Shown here: positions 12,160 through 23,600 of the stretch, piece after piece | How the letters are laid out: each line of letters opens with the position of its first letter | How positions within the stretch are numbered: position 1 is the stretch's first letter | NCBI GenBank assembly: GCA_902806565.1 | Contig: CADCXA010000016.1 | Span: 1,302,001-1,366,000 of the forward strand | Length of the DNA stretch: 64,000 nucleotides | Source of the DNA: Hypoxylon rubiginosum | Lineage: Eukaryota > Ascomycota > Sordariomycetes > Xylariales > Hypoxylaceae | Direction: 5' to 3' | Notes under the pieces: model-generated | The model's input: the letters and a program-made list of their open reading frames with translations, nothing else | Databases searched by the model: none | What the model was told of the DNA's origin: nothing | Translations under genes and position numbers: made by a program

Positions 12160-15100
12160 ATGGACTTCAGGCTACGTGAGGAAGCCTCAGCCTTAGAGGC
12201 TATCATTGTCAAAGCAGAACATTTGGAGTTCGTTAGAAATACTGGCTCGTCTCTAGAAACCCCTCCATCCCCTTCGTCTCTTCATGGTGCCCACATCAAG
12301 CGCGAGCCCGAGGAGGCATCGGGCGAAGATGCAAAGCCAACGGAAACTAATTGTCTCGAGCGGTTGATAAGCTTCGGCAGCCTGGGAGCACTTGAGTCAG
12401 GTGTTTCCATCAGCATCGACCTGCTGGACCAGTTGAAATTCAAGCTCAGTGCATTCGAAACCCCGGACGTCGATGCCTGGCTTAACTCCGTCAAGAATTT
12501 GAAGGAGCGCACGGATCCCAGTCGCACCGTTGTCGGTGTGGTGGGTAACACTGGTGCCGGCAAGAGTTCGATCATCAATGCTGTACTAGATGAGGAGAGG
12601 TAGAGTCTACCACCCCCATGACATGCACAGCATCGTCTATCCGCCACCCTTCTTACTAACGAGTACCTAGATTGCTACCCACCAACTGTCTGCGTGCCTG
12701 CACAGCATCTCCAATCGAGATCTCATACAACGACTCGGAGGATCCCGCCGAACGATACCGAGCTCAGGTAATATTCATCACCTTGGCCGAGTGGCTTCGC
12801 GAGCTTGAGATACTATTCCGTGATCTAATAGACAACAATGGAGAGCTCTCAAGAGATACTAGAGACCCCGACAGCGAGGCCGGTATTGCGTATGCCAAGC
12901 TGAAGGCCGTTTACCCGCAAAAGACTAGAGAGATGATTGCCAAAGGAACGCCCCAAGACTTCGCAAACGATGCTTGTGTTCAAGATGTACTTGGAAGTGT
13001 CAAGTTCCTCAGCGAAGGTTCCGCCAAAGAGCTCTATGGTAAGCTGCAGACTTACGTCGACAGCAAGGAGAAGATAGGGGGCAGCAATTATAGGAAGCGA
13101 AGTGTCCCAATGGAGTATTGGCCTCTCATAAAGGTGGTTCGAATCTACACTAAGGCCGACGCCCTATCCACAGGAGCGGTGATAGTGGATTTAGTAAGTT
13201 ACTCGAGTGTACTCCCACGATATAATGTATCATTCTATCAACTCTGTTCTAACTGAATTAGCCTGGCGTCCAAGATTCCAACACTGCTCGAGGGGCTGTT
13301 GCAGATAATTACATGAAGTCATGTACCAGCCTGTGGATTGTGGCCCCTATTACCCGTGCCGTCGACGACAAGACAGCCAAGTCACTCCTCGGCGACTCTT
13401 TTAGGCGGCAGTTGAAGTACGACGGGATATACTCGGCGGTGAGCTTCATATGCTCTAAGACCGATGACATTTCTATCACCGAGGCGATTGATTCCTTGAA
13501 CCTCGAGGATGAAACCTCCGAGTCCTGGACAAAGGCTGAAACACTAGAAAGCTCCATAGAATCAGCCCAGCTCGACTTAAAAGAACTAGAGGAACAAAAG
13601 GCGGAATATGGTGAGCAATTGGACGAAATTGAAGCCAAAGCCGATGCATGGGATGCCTTAAAAACTCAGGCCGAGCATGGCGAAATCGTGTATTCACCGT
13701 TGGACGGTCCGAAGAAGAGGAAGCGTCCTACGACACCCTTTAAGAGCCTCAAAAATCGTGAAGCATACGATTCCGACATGACCGATGATGACTGGGACGC
13801 GTATGAGAATTCCTTAACCGACGACAGCGGCTCGCAGTCAGATACAAACCGCCAGCCGCTCACTCAAGTGGCCATCGACGAAGCTCTCGCATCGTTCAGG
13901 GCTCAGCGAATGGAGATACGCCAAGCCAGACAAGCACTCAACTCAAAAATCGGAGTAGTTTACAAGATGATCCAGGAGACGGAATCCGAGCGATCGGATA
14001 TCCTCGCCGAGGTCAAAACACGCTGCATCCAGGGACGCAACGAATACTCGCGTGGTGCAATCAAACAAGACTTCGCCTCGGGCATCAAGGAGTAAGTCTA
14101 CCGCTTGTGGATGAACCTTTTCGTTCAAATCCCAAGTGTACATCCGTCGACGCATCATATTTCTTAGTTAACCTGATAATCTATAGACTCGACCAGGAGA
14201 ATGCCGCGGAGGAAGACGAGATGTCGTTCAACCCCGACGAAGACATTCGCGACTACGACGAGGTCGCACGTGCCCTCCCCGTATTCTGCATCAGCAGCCG
14301 TGCATACCAAAAGCTTAGCGGGAGGCTCCAGAAGGAAGACTTCCGAAGTCAAGGCTTCATGTCCGTAGAGGACACGGGTATCCCGCAACTCCAGCGGCAT
14401 ACGCAGCAGCTAACGGAAGCGGGACGAGCAAGCCACTACCGTGGGTTCCTGAACGAGCTGGTCCAGCTTATCAACTCGCTGAAGCTATGGACCACCAGTG
14501 ATGGATCGCAGTCTACACTCACGGACGTAGAGAAGAGACGCGAAGAGATGCATCTACGCAAGCTCTTGAATAACCTGGAGCAGGTATGATACATCTATCC
14601 GGCAAAAAGGATTTCAACTCTCGATCTCCGGATGATTGGCTAACTCTACGTAGGGATTCAAGAAATCTATTCGAGACGCAATGAAGCAATGCAGCAGGAA
14701 TCTCCATAAAAATATTTACCGCGTGCTCGAGGCATCCATCCCGTTAGCCATTGGCGAAGCTACCGGTAGGGCCGCTGCGTGGGGAGCAGACAAATCATCG
14801 GGCGGCCTAGCTTGGTCGACGTACAAAGCAACCGTTCGACGAGACGGCATCCATAACGGTTCCGTCGGCCTGCGCGACTTCAACCAAGACCTCTTCGAGC
14901 CCATCTCCCGCAATCTGGCGGCGGGATGGGATCGCGCGTTTCAGCGTCGCATACCGGTGTATCTCGACGAATTCGGCAAGACGACGCAGGGGCAACTAAA
15001 GGAGTTCCACGAAGCCGTCCAGGCCGACGTGCGCGGGCGCCGTACGAACGTATCCGGGCTGGCTACGCTGTCCAGCCAGGTGCTAGTCCACATGCGCACG

Positions 15101-15687
15101 CTGGAGCATCTGTCGGCAGTCTTCCGCACGACCGTCACCGACCTGCAGAGGGAGGCCAACAGAAAGTTCACCCCCTCCATCTGCCAGGCCATGAAGTACG
15201 CCTACACCATCTGCACGGAAGAGAGGGGGATGGGGTCTTACAATCGCATGAAGGCCGCCATGACGGAGCACGTCGAGAAGGTCCGCAATACCATGTTCCA
15301 TAGCGCCGCGAAGACGGTCAAGACGCAGCTGGAGGCCATGTGTAAAACCCTGGAGCGGCAGATGAACGAGGAGATGGAAAATATGTTCGGCACCATCTTC
15401 CGTGAATACATGCAGGTACTAGGTGAGTGGCCATTTATAGATAGATACCTCGTACTACCTCCCTTGTGTACATCCACCGTATTGCTGACACTTACCTCGC
15501 AGTTGGCACGGGGGTCGACCGGGATGATATACGACTCCCTAAGGACCTTGCCATGCGAGCAGATGTCGACGACCTTCTACATCGCAGCGACTCTCTGTTC
15601 GCCCCTGCACTGGGCCATATTACCACTGAACAACAGAAGAAGCCAATCAAATCGGAAGGCTATGTTGACGATGAGCGAGATATCTAA
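12160..15687 (+). CDS. Large dynamin-like GTPase, SLIP-GC (nuclear GTPase) type
   Basis: Six exons: 12160-12599, 12671-13193, 13262-14091, 14187-14583, 14654-15422 and 15503-15687, giving 1047 residues. All five introns (68-95 nt) have GT-AG ends. Residues 129-137 form the P-loop GNTGAGKSS (G1). The next exon carries LLPTN, the likely switch I threonine region. DLPG (G3) is rebuilt exactly across intron 2 at residues 320-323, and SKTD at 386-389 is the probable G4. A charged helix at about 395-445 looks coiled-coil, and a basic PKKRKRP patch follows as a possible nuclear signal. The order of LLPT-xxxRACT, LSTGAVIVDLPG and the long helical C-terminus matches proteins annotated as nuclear GTPase SLIP-GC, a vertebrate germinal-centre protein with many uncharacterised fungal relatives. 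Its role in fungi is unknown; membrane or chromatin work by a self-assembling GTPase is inference only. The exon 5 donor has an alternative four codons earlier (CAG before GTACTA), but only the GTGAGT site keeps the frame. Confidence 0.83.
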
Positions 15688-16424
15688 TTTGAGAACCAGC
15701 ATCCGGACGCCGCGGACTTGATATAATTACATATATGCTTTCGCTATTTTACGGCTATGTACCGGTTGCCTAGCCTACTTCCCTCGCTTTTCAGTAACGT
15801 ATCAGGTTTCAGCTCTTCGGGTACCTCCGTATACTTCAGAAGAGCTCTAGATAGGGGGACGAGGCTTCAGTGATATTAAGACGATGTGACTGCGGGTAAT
15901 AATCTTTCAGATGTACCCGACGGGAAAAGACTATCCATAATAATCGGCGACAATTAAGTAGTAAAATTCGGTGTGTTATGAAACCAGACATGTATGCCTT
16001 TTCTGAGTGATGAGTAGACACTTTTGGCCTGGTCGTGGACAGGACGTTTCTGAATGCGATTAATGGCCATTATCCCTTTATAATTTATATCCGTGAGCGA
16101 TGGGAGGTTTCCCTCGTGCCACATATAATCGCGGCAATTTTCTTACGAATAGGAGCGCTGAGTCCGGACAAGTTCCCATCTAGCGAGTATGAGCAGCATA
16201 TCCGTCAAGCAGCAGCTCTCGTAACCTAGCATAGGTACGTCGCAAAACCAAGGCAGATTGTGTGAATATTACGCGACTACCAGGCAAGTAGGTAGATCGA
16301 CTTGAAAACCAATACTAATTAGCGACGAAGTAACTATTCCCCGACGCTTTGGGACATGCAATCATTATTTAAATATTACGCCACCACCCTCAAACGGCAG
16401 CTTCACTGTTTCTCTCAGTCTTCT
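15688..16424. other. Convergent spacer, no gene seen
   Basis: This is the 3' region shared by the GTPase gene and the b561-like gene, which converge here. It is moderately A/T-rich. Only short frames are present, with no domain signal. Confidence 0.4.
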
Positions 16425-17672
16425 TCACGCCGGCCCGCCGTCAGTTTCTCTCTCCGGCGAATATGACGGCGGCGGCGCCCTGGCGTGCTCCGAGTTCTTC
16501 ATCGGCGTCATCTCCACCGTCTCGCGATACACAGGCGGCTCGTCCTCGGGCTCGAGGGAATACGGGGGCGTAGGGTCGTCGGCGTCCGTGTTCCGGATAT
16601 ACGGGCGGAAGGTCCGCTGCGCGCGCGGGGGGAGGCGACTCGGCCTTGTGACTCGCGGCGGAACAGACGGCCGTTGTCGCAGCCGCCGCAGCCGCTGCTG
16701 CTCGACCAGTGCTTCGGCGGCAGCGGCGGCGGCGACGGCGGCGGCCAGCCGCGACGCGGCCTCTTTCCGCTTCCTCCGCCGCTCTACTGCGCACACGATG
16801 ATCACGATGACCCAGACCAGCAGCGCCATCACGACCCCGGTGTTGTACAGCAGGTGGGCGTCGCCGGACGTCGCGGCGAGCTCCATGCCCAGGTACCCGT
16901 TGGCGATGCCCAGGAGGGCGGCGGCGCGGCCAAGCCAGATATGGACTTGCAAGATCCGGGTGCGCCGCTGTAGGCGCTTGAAGCGCAGGTGGTGCAGGTA
17001 CCCCAGCACGAACTGCGAGGAGAGCACCGCGAGCAGGATGATGCCGAGGATGGGGTGCGCGTAGTAGAACTGTTTGGTATGGTTAGCAAGGGCTCAATAG
17101 GGTACGAGTCTTGGCAACGAAAAGGGGGGTAGCTTGATTCATATCTAAATAAACGAGAACGAGGTAGGATTGATAAGGGAGTAGAAGGTGAGTCGTGACG
17201 AAAAGGGAAACTTACTAGGCTAGCACCATCGGGACGTAGTCGGATAGTATCAACAAGTTTAATTCCCAATACGGCGGCGGCGATATATATGATGTAGGCA
17301 ATGCATTGTGTCACGGCGTGGACGATCCAACAATGAGGGGACCCCCAACGTACGATGAAAGCACCGACCGGAAGCAGCATTATGAAGCTAAACGCCGCGA
17401 GCACGGCGTGGGCTTTCCGGTCTAGCCTTGCCTTGCCGACATCGAAGTTCTGGAAGGCCGATTCAAAATTATCTCCGTAGAAATCATCTGTGAAGTCATT
17501 GTTTTGAGCGTACGTGGTCCTCGCTACGAGAAGATAGTTAGTAGCAGTCTTTCCTGACATGATGACCGTAACAAATCAACCAACGTAATCTTCTATAGTG
17601 AAGTGGGAACTCACCTAGTGAAGCGACGATAAAGCTGAAGATAGCTGTGGATCTCATGATGGCTGATGTCAT
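16425..17672 (-). CDS. Cytochrome b561-type membrane protein with signal peptide and long cytosolic tail
   Basis: Three exons: 17672-17615, 17523-17216 and 17069-16425, giving 336 residues. Exon 1 is almost entirely signal peptide (cleavage expected after TYA, residue 25); an internal Met at 17657 would also serve. Five hydrophobic spans follow, roughly at residues 57-78, 86-108, 124-146, 164-186 and 198-216. His58, His88, His127 and His165 sit in the first four spans in the spacing of the two haem pairs of the b561/ferric-reductase transmembrane fold. Such proteins carry electrons across a membrane, typically with ascorbate or iron partners. Unlike many fungal relatives it has no DOMON or cellobiose-dehydrogenase-like extracellular domain, only about 30 residues before the first span. 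The tail (about 220-336) has an alanine/arginine-rich helix and then Pro-rich PPxY-like stretches (PPPSY, TPPYS), which could recruit an Rsp5-type ubiquitin ligase; that is inference. Confidence 0.8.
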
Positions 17673-19146
17673 CCTGCTATTAATACCTTGAATTTCCAGC
17701 TTAGTGTGCCTCTGGCCATCGAACACGAGAAGCCAGAAGCAATATGGAAGTCAAGGATGGAAGCAGGGAGGGATATCTATATCTTTTATACTTATTGCGT
17801 GCTACCGTGTCACACGCAGCCCTTCTCTAACTTCTCCCCCGCCGTCCCCTGTTACAGACACCCGTCCATGTTTCTGGTTTTTTCTCTCGCTCCTGGTTTA
17901 TTATCTCCGGACCTTGGCCTTGGGGATATGCGCCGAAACGAAAAAGAAGGTTTGGCATCGAGCACCACACCAAGTACGAACAACATTCCACGTGAGCTGT
18001 CTCCGCACGGTTTACCACGCGTAAGGGGCTCTGTGCCACTGCTATATAGCTCGAGTCAACATATTTTAGTTAACTTGTCACAATTCAGTCGTAGGTGGTA
18101 CTTCTCTTAATGGTATCATTGAATGTAGAACTTAGGTAGGTATGTTTTAGCTATAGTAGAAATGGCACTTGATATGGGTATTACGAGGACAACGAACGAA
18201 CGATGGTTTAGCAAAGCACATTATAAAAAAAGGACCAAAATTATAGAACTCAATGCATTGACTACAAGGAAATGCGACCTGCCGTAGTAAAACTAGCTGA
18301 GTGCAAAGGATTAGAAGGCTATCACCAAGGCAAGCCAAGTCTTCCCCAACCAGGACATAGCAGTGCAGGGAGAAGAAATCCGCGCCCGACTGAATGCCCA
18401 GATCAGTTGTGAGATGAAGGAAAACCATGCGAGCCCCCGAAAATAAACACGATCCATTGTCGAAGTCCAAGCCGAAAGCGATACGACGATGCTCCAGAGA
18501 CATACGGTAGCTAAGATCTACCAGCATGCGAAAATCAAGGGGCCGAAGAACCAAGGCGAACGGGGGTATCTCGCGAGGTAAACGAAATGCCGAGGCAAAG
18601 GAAGCGATTTGCGTAATTTCGGAACGAGGCGTACGCGCTCGAGATGCCTAGCATCAGGACGGAAACGAATGCTGAACTTGGGAGCATCTCGAAACTATAT
18701 GCCAACTAATCGCTGTGGAGGTTGGTTGGGGAAGCATTAGATGTGTTGGTCGGGTTGAGGCAATGTCGAAGTGCGAAAATCATGAAAAGAAATCAACGTC
18801 GTAGTGAATGATGCAGATCATATACCATTGTCCTCGTTGCAGCCTTAACTTTAGCTGAGTGTCGTAAAGCTAACGTAAAACAAGTGAACCGATCGCATCG
18901 TGATACCAAGACCCTGCGGGCGCTATCCGTTCGCCATGCCGAGTTAACCAACGCCAACAGTGTCGTCATGTTGCGTAGGATTGTTGGACGGCCGTAAACA
19001 GACATTGCCGCGCAGGAATGGAATCGGGTTTTAGAGAAGACCAATAGCCGAAACCGAAGAGAGTAACGTAGAAGACCAGAAGCATGTCGTAACGCCAAGA
19101 CAACGCCGGTTATGCTTAACTGTATGCTTAGGTGATGGGGCTCAGC
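17673..19146. other. Spacer between b561-like and RRM genes
   Basis: The left part is the promoter of the b561-like gene (minus strand). The right part is 3'-UTR of the RRM gene. I see no supported coding exon or RNA gene. Confidence 0.4.
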
Positions 19147-20692
19147 TTACTATAACCCAGTTAGCTTATTCACTCAACGGACGTAAACATTATTGTCGGC
19201 GGCGTACCTGAGGGCCCAAGCCAGCAGGCGGAGGGCCTTGAGGGCCGCTTCCACCATAACCGGGACCCCCAAAAGAGCCAGGACCGGGCGGACCCGGAGG
19301 GCCGGGAGGGCCAGGAGGGCCTGGAGGGAAGTAATGGGGCGGAGGCGGCGCAGGTCGGTAGGGAGTACCTACACCAGAGTTGTTCTGAGAACGTCCCCAT
19401 GACAGACGAACGCGAGAGTTCCCAATGGGATATCCCTGCATCTGGTTGATCGCCATCTCAGCAGCATGGCGATGCACAAACTGCACAAAACCGCAACCCT
19501 TTCCCGGAGGGATCTTGACGTAGGTGATCTCACCAAAACCCTGAAAAAATGATCGCAGTTCGTCTTCTGTCACATAACCAGAAAGACCCCCCACAAACAC
19601 GGTGGTGTTGTTAGGATCAGTGAATTGATTCATGGTTAACGGGTTGAACGTTCCAGGCTGCTGGTAACCGTAGTTGGGCGGCTGTTGCGGCTGCTGCTGC
19701 GGCTGCTGCATCCACTGGTTGCCCATATTGTTGTGATGAACCTGTTGAGGCTGTTGCTGTATCATTTGATGGCCGAACTGGTTGAACTGCCCACCTTGGT
19801 GGTTACCGCTTTGCAATGTTAATAATAAGGCACGCTGGGTGAAAACGATTGTACATACCGGTTCTTGGGAGTAGCAGGCGACACACGCATAGGCCTATTA
19901 CCGCAGTATACCCCCTGCATCTCCACGAGGGCACGCTGCTGGTCCTGTTCGTCAGAGAATCGAACAAACCCATAGCCACGAGACTGTCCGGTCTGCTGAT
20001 CAGTCATGATTTTGGCAGATTTACAGCTAGGGAATCGAGCTTGAAATAGCGCAACGAGAACAAACTCGTTCACTTCGTGGCCCAGGTCGCCGACAAAGAT
20101 GGAGTACTCGGGGCTGCGGTCATCGCGGCGGTCGATTAATCCTCCACCAGAGGCCCAGTTAAGGCGAAACACTCTGTCAGTGTTGGGAATAGGTGTGCCA
20201 TTGAGTTGGAGCGCCTTCTGGGCAGCTTCGGGGTTGTTGAACTCAACGAAACAATAGCCAGCACTTCTATGCCCACATCAGAAACGGTAAACTTAATACA
20301 CAGTACGGAATCAAATGGGAGAAATTTTCATACCCTGAGTGTCGGTCTCGAATGATCTTAACCTGAACGTTCTCGTTCATAGTTGACTGGAACAAGGATC
20401 GGATGAATCCCTCATCCATCCAGCCTGCTAGCTCGCCCATCCTATTAAATCTGTCAGCACGGCTAGTCGTTGAAATGGTTTAGTAAGGTTTTGCATACCA
20501 GAGAGTCTGGCGGGCCGAGTCGGAAGGAAACGCCTGTGCCATCTCGCTACTACCTTGGCCATTAGTTTGACCCATAGTCAGGCCAGCCTGGGGCACGCCA
20601 GGGGCACCGCCAGCGCCCTGGGAACCCGCATCACCTTGAGAACCCGATCCATTGGACGGCGGTTTGCCGTTGTAGGGGTTGAATCCTTCCAT
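19147..20692 (-). CDS. Three-RRM RNA-binding protein (Nam8/Csx1/TIA-1-like)
   Basis: Coding exons: 20692-20499, 20441-20334, 20266-19859 and 19808-19208, 437 residues. The final intron (19207-19150) splices CAG directly onto TAA, so the last coding exon supplies only the stop. If that intron is retained, the protein ends four or five residues later at 19190. RRM1 (about 64-145) has RNP2 LWMGEL and RNP1 GYCFVEF. RRM2 (about 155-235) has IFVGDL and RGYGFVRF. RRM3 (about 305-378) has VFVGGL and GCGFVQF. RRM2 and RRM3 are joined by a Gln/Asn-rich linker, and the C-terminus is a Gly/Pro low-complexity tail. This order matches S. pombe Csx1, S. cerevisiae Nam8/Ngr1 and animal TIA-1, which act in mRNA stability, stress granules or U1 snRNP splicing. 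A CACAG acceptor just 5' of the ATG and GTAAGT sites upstream indicate 5'-UTR introns. Confidence 0.88.
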
Positions 20693-23600
20693 CGTGCCTG
20701 TGAAATATGTTAGATATGCGATGCTTAGGAATGATGTCAAGTCTAAATAACGAGAAAAATCGTCACGATGAATAAAGATGTAGGCGCCCTCAAACCTCAA
20801 ATAGTCATTGCGAATAGGCAAAGATCGTCAGGAAGGGCGAGGTTGGGAAATAAGTTAGGTGCAACGGAGAAAAAAGGACACATGCAAGGGCAAGCACAGG
20901 GAGAAGGGGATATCGCCAATCGAGGAAAAACTGCGGATCTTAGACGGCTTATTTTCAACCTTGTTGAACCCAGAAGGACATCAACATAGAGGTCAAATAG
21001 AATGACGTTGGCTTGTGGACAGGGGATTTAAAAAAAAAAAAATTTTTCGGCCAACCAGGTTGAATAGGTGAAAATTATCGTAGGTAGTGCAATGAATCCA
21101 AAGGGACATGAATAATGACATTGAAGGAGCGACTTACTTGAGAGTATCAGAGAATTGGATTGCTTGATAATATCAAGGGAACAATTCGCTTGTTGGCTTT
21201 ATTGTTGTTGACGGAAGTATCTCCTAAAACACAGGTTAGAACGTAGACGAGGAATTAAGTCGAAGCTGCTACCCGTGGTCTGAAAAATGTGTGTGTAATG
21301 GCTTCAGGTGGAGTGGAAAGAGAAATTGTGACAGATAGTGCTATAGCGAAGTCGAGGGAATACACCCATATGTGTTTACCGAGGGTAAATATTGTCAGTA
21401 CAAATTAATAGAAGACGTACCAAATAACCTGGATGTATCGCAAGCAGAGCACTTGGAAATATTCAGCAAGGGCCGAGGCTTTGTAGAAGTCAAAGACCTT
21501 GTATGAAAAGATATCAGTCAAAGTCCAAAGAGCTTTATGTGTCACAACCGTATGAGAAGAGTGGGAGGGCCGGAAGAAAATAGAATTAAATAGTAAAATA
21601 CGTTGTTGGCAAGGGGATTGTTGAGGGTTCGGCCCTACGCAGGTACGCCTAAATACAGCAGACAACCCTTCAGGAGATACCTGATGCCACTGGCTACTGG
21701 GTATAAACTAGAGCTGAGAGGGGGGTGTTTGATGCTATCCATTACCTATGGACGCTGTTATATCCAAAGGCACTTGCCAATGGCCCTTCTGGTCATAACA
21801 AGCTGTCCCAGTTTAGGTACCAAACACACCCGTCTTCTATCTGCCAACACACTAACAAGACCAGGATATGCGTTCTATTTCAACCAGTTTTCAACGGGAG
21901 GTGGACAGCGAGGTCTCGAATCCCGAACGCATTTGAAATGCTAACAAGGAATGTTTGACCACAAGCTGGGCCGGGGCCAAAACTACATCTGATCGCACAC
22001 TAGTGCGGCGAATGCATACATAGACTGCACACGCCAGAGGGCTGGAGTTCAGTTTGGACATCGCCAAACTTCATATTTTGGATGACGACTAGGTCTAAGT
22101 AGGTATGTATTCCAAACTATAGGAACTGAAGGAAGTGTACATGAAAGGCATGCCCATGATAAAAAACATAGAGTCTGCCAGTTCATCTGCTAAAGATGAC
22201 TTCAGCATGACCGAAGTTGGTCACGACAGGCTTTGGGGTCAAAATGAAATATCATGAAACGGCGGGTCCAATAAGACATGAACGCACCTGTAAAAAACAC
22301 TAGACTGATATCCAGATCCTGTAAGTCAGAGACCCGGAACCAAACGCCAACGCCTCGAGCTTCTTGTCTGAATGCAAATGAGAATGCAAACGTCGAAAAT
22401 TGAAGCTGTGCCCCCTAAATCCCTGTTTTGCCAGTCGTGATATGAAAAAGATGCTTGATTAGCTGAGACGATGAAATCAAGCCTCAAAGTCGTGTGACAG
22501 GGTCTAATGATGATACGGTCGAGATTCTGGAAAACCTGTAAGCAAATTAACCATGTGAGCCGTGCACACATTTGAATAGATTCATCGTTTGCACATTGGC
22601 CGCTTCAGCATTCGAACTCTAGGACAGCAAGGTGCCCCAAACTTAAGGGACTTGCGGGTCCCGCTTAGGATTGTACTGTCCACTGCTAAGGACAGTGATT
22701 TAAACGGAATCCCAGCGTATTTCAGGTTATCACTGTGTAATAAGAAGTGGTTGTTAGCAAACTAGAGTTCGTATTGAGGTAGAAAACTCCAGGAAACGCA
22801 TGGTTCGCGTGAGCTATGATGGACGGTCCACGGGATTGTGAAAGGTGGTGGGTGGACAGGATAATACCATGTGTCAAACGACACTGTGTCCTAAGTAAAA
22901 AGGGGCTGACTTACTAGATGAAATGGTCAGGTGTAACCACACAATGATTGTAGAAAGCGCTTAAACCTCCTGAGAGGTAGTCGCGCTCTTTGAATACTCG
23001 GAGGTTCAGCCCAGTTTAACCAACTTGCGTCAAACACATGGCTCAGCCCTTGAGCGTAAATATCGGCATGATCTCGTAGCAGCGTTATAAAAGCATCTCA
23101 TTGCACCAACCAAAGCGCATCGTCTGCACTGAGCTCCAGCCAAACTCCACTCCGTTGGCCACCAACAAGATAGTCGAAATATCTGAGCATCAGAATCGTA
23201 GTTGGTACTTTCACCCAGACGAAATTGAAGTCGGAAAAGACATGATGGCGGAGCCCTTAGCCAATATGCTCTAGATCAATGTCTTTCCAACCGAACGAGC
23301 TCCTATGCGCCTGTATCCTAGGAACCTTGGAAGTTCGACAGCCGGAGATGTACAGCACCAAGGTGTGGCATAGGACTTGGATGCAAGGAATTGGATCTCA
23401 AGAACTGGAAGTTTCAATGAGAGGATCAAAGTCCACAACACAGGCTCAACATCTACAAGAGCAAACGACAGCCTGGGCCACTCGTCTCTCCGCGCGAGCT
23501 ATCGCATACCTCCTCCACCTATTATGCACTTCGAAGACTTTGGAAAAATGTATATTGACACGGTTGAGGTAATGAGGTCGTTGATGGGACCAAGCAGCCC

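Noticed and set aside
14115..14140. GTTCAAATCCC resembling a tRNA B box
   Set aside because: It lies within an intron of the GTPase gene, with no acceptor, D or anticodon stems around it.
16441..17064. Plus-strand and alternative-frame ORFs across the b561-like tail
   Set aside because: Low-complexity Arg/Ala/Gly shadows of the GC-rich cytosolic tail. The minus-strand frame has matching histidines, spans and introns.
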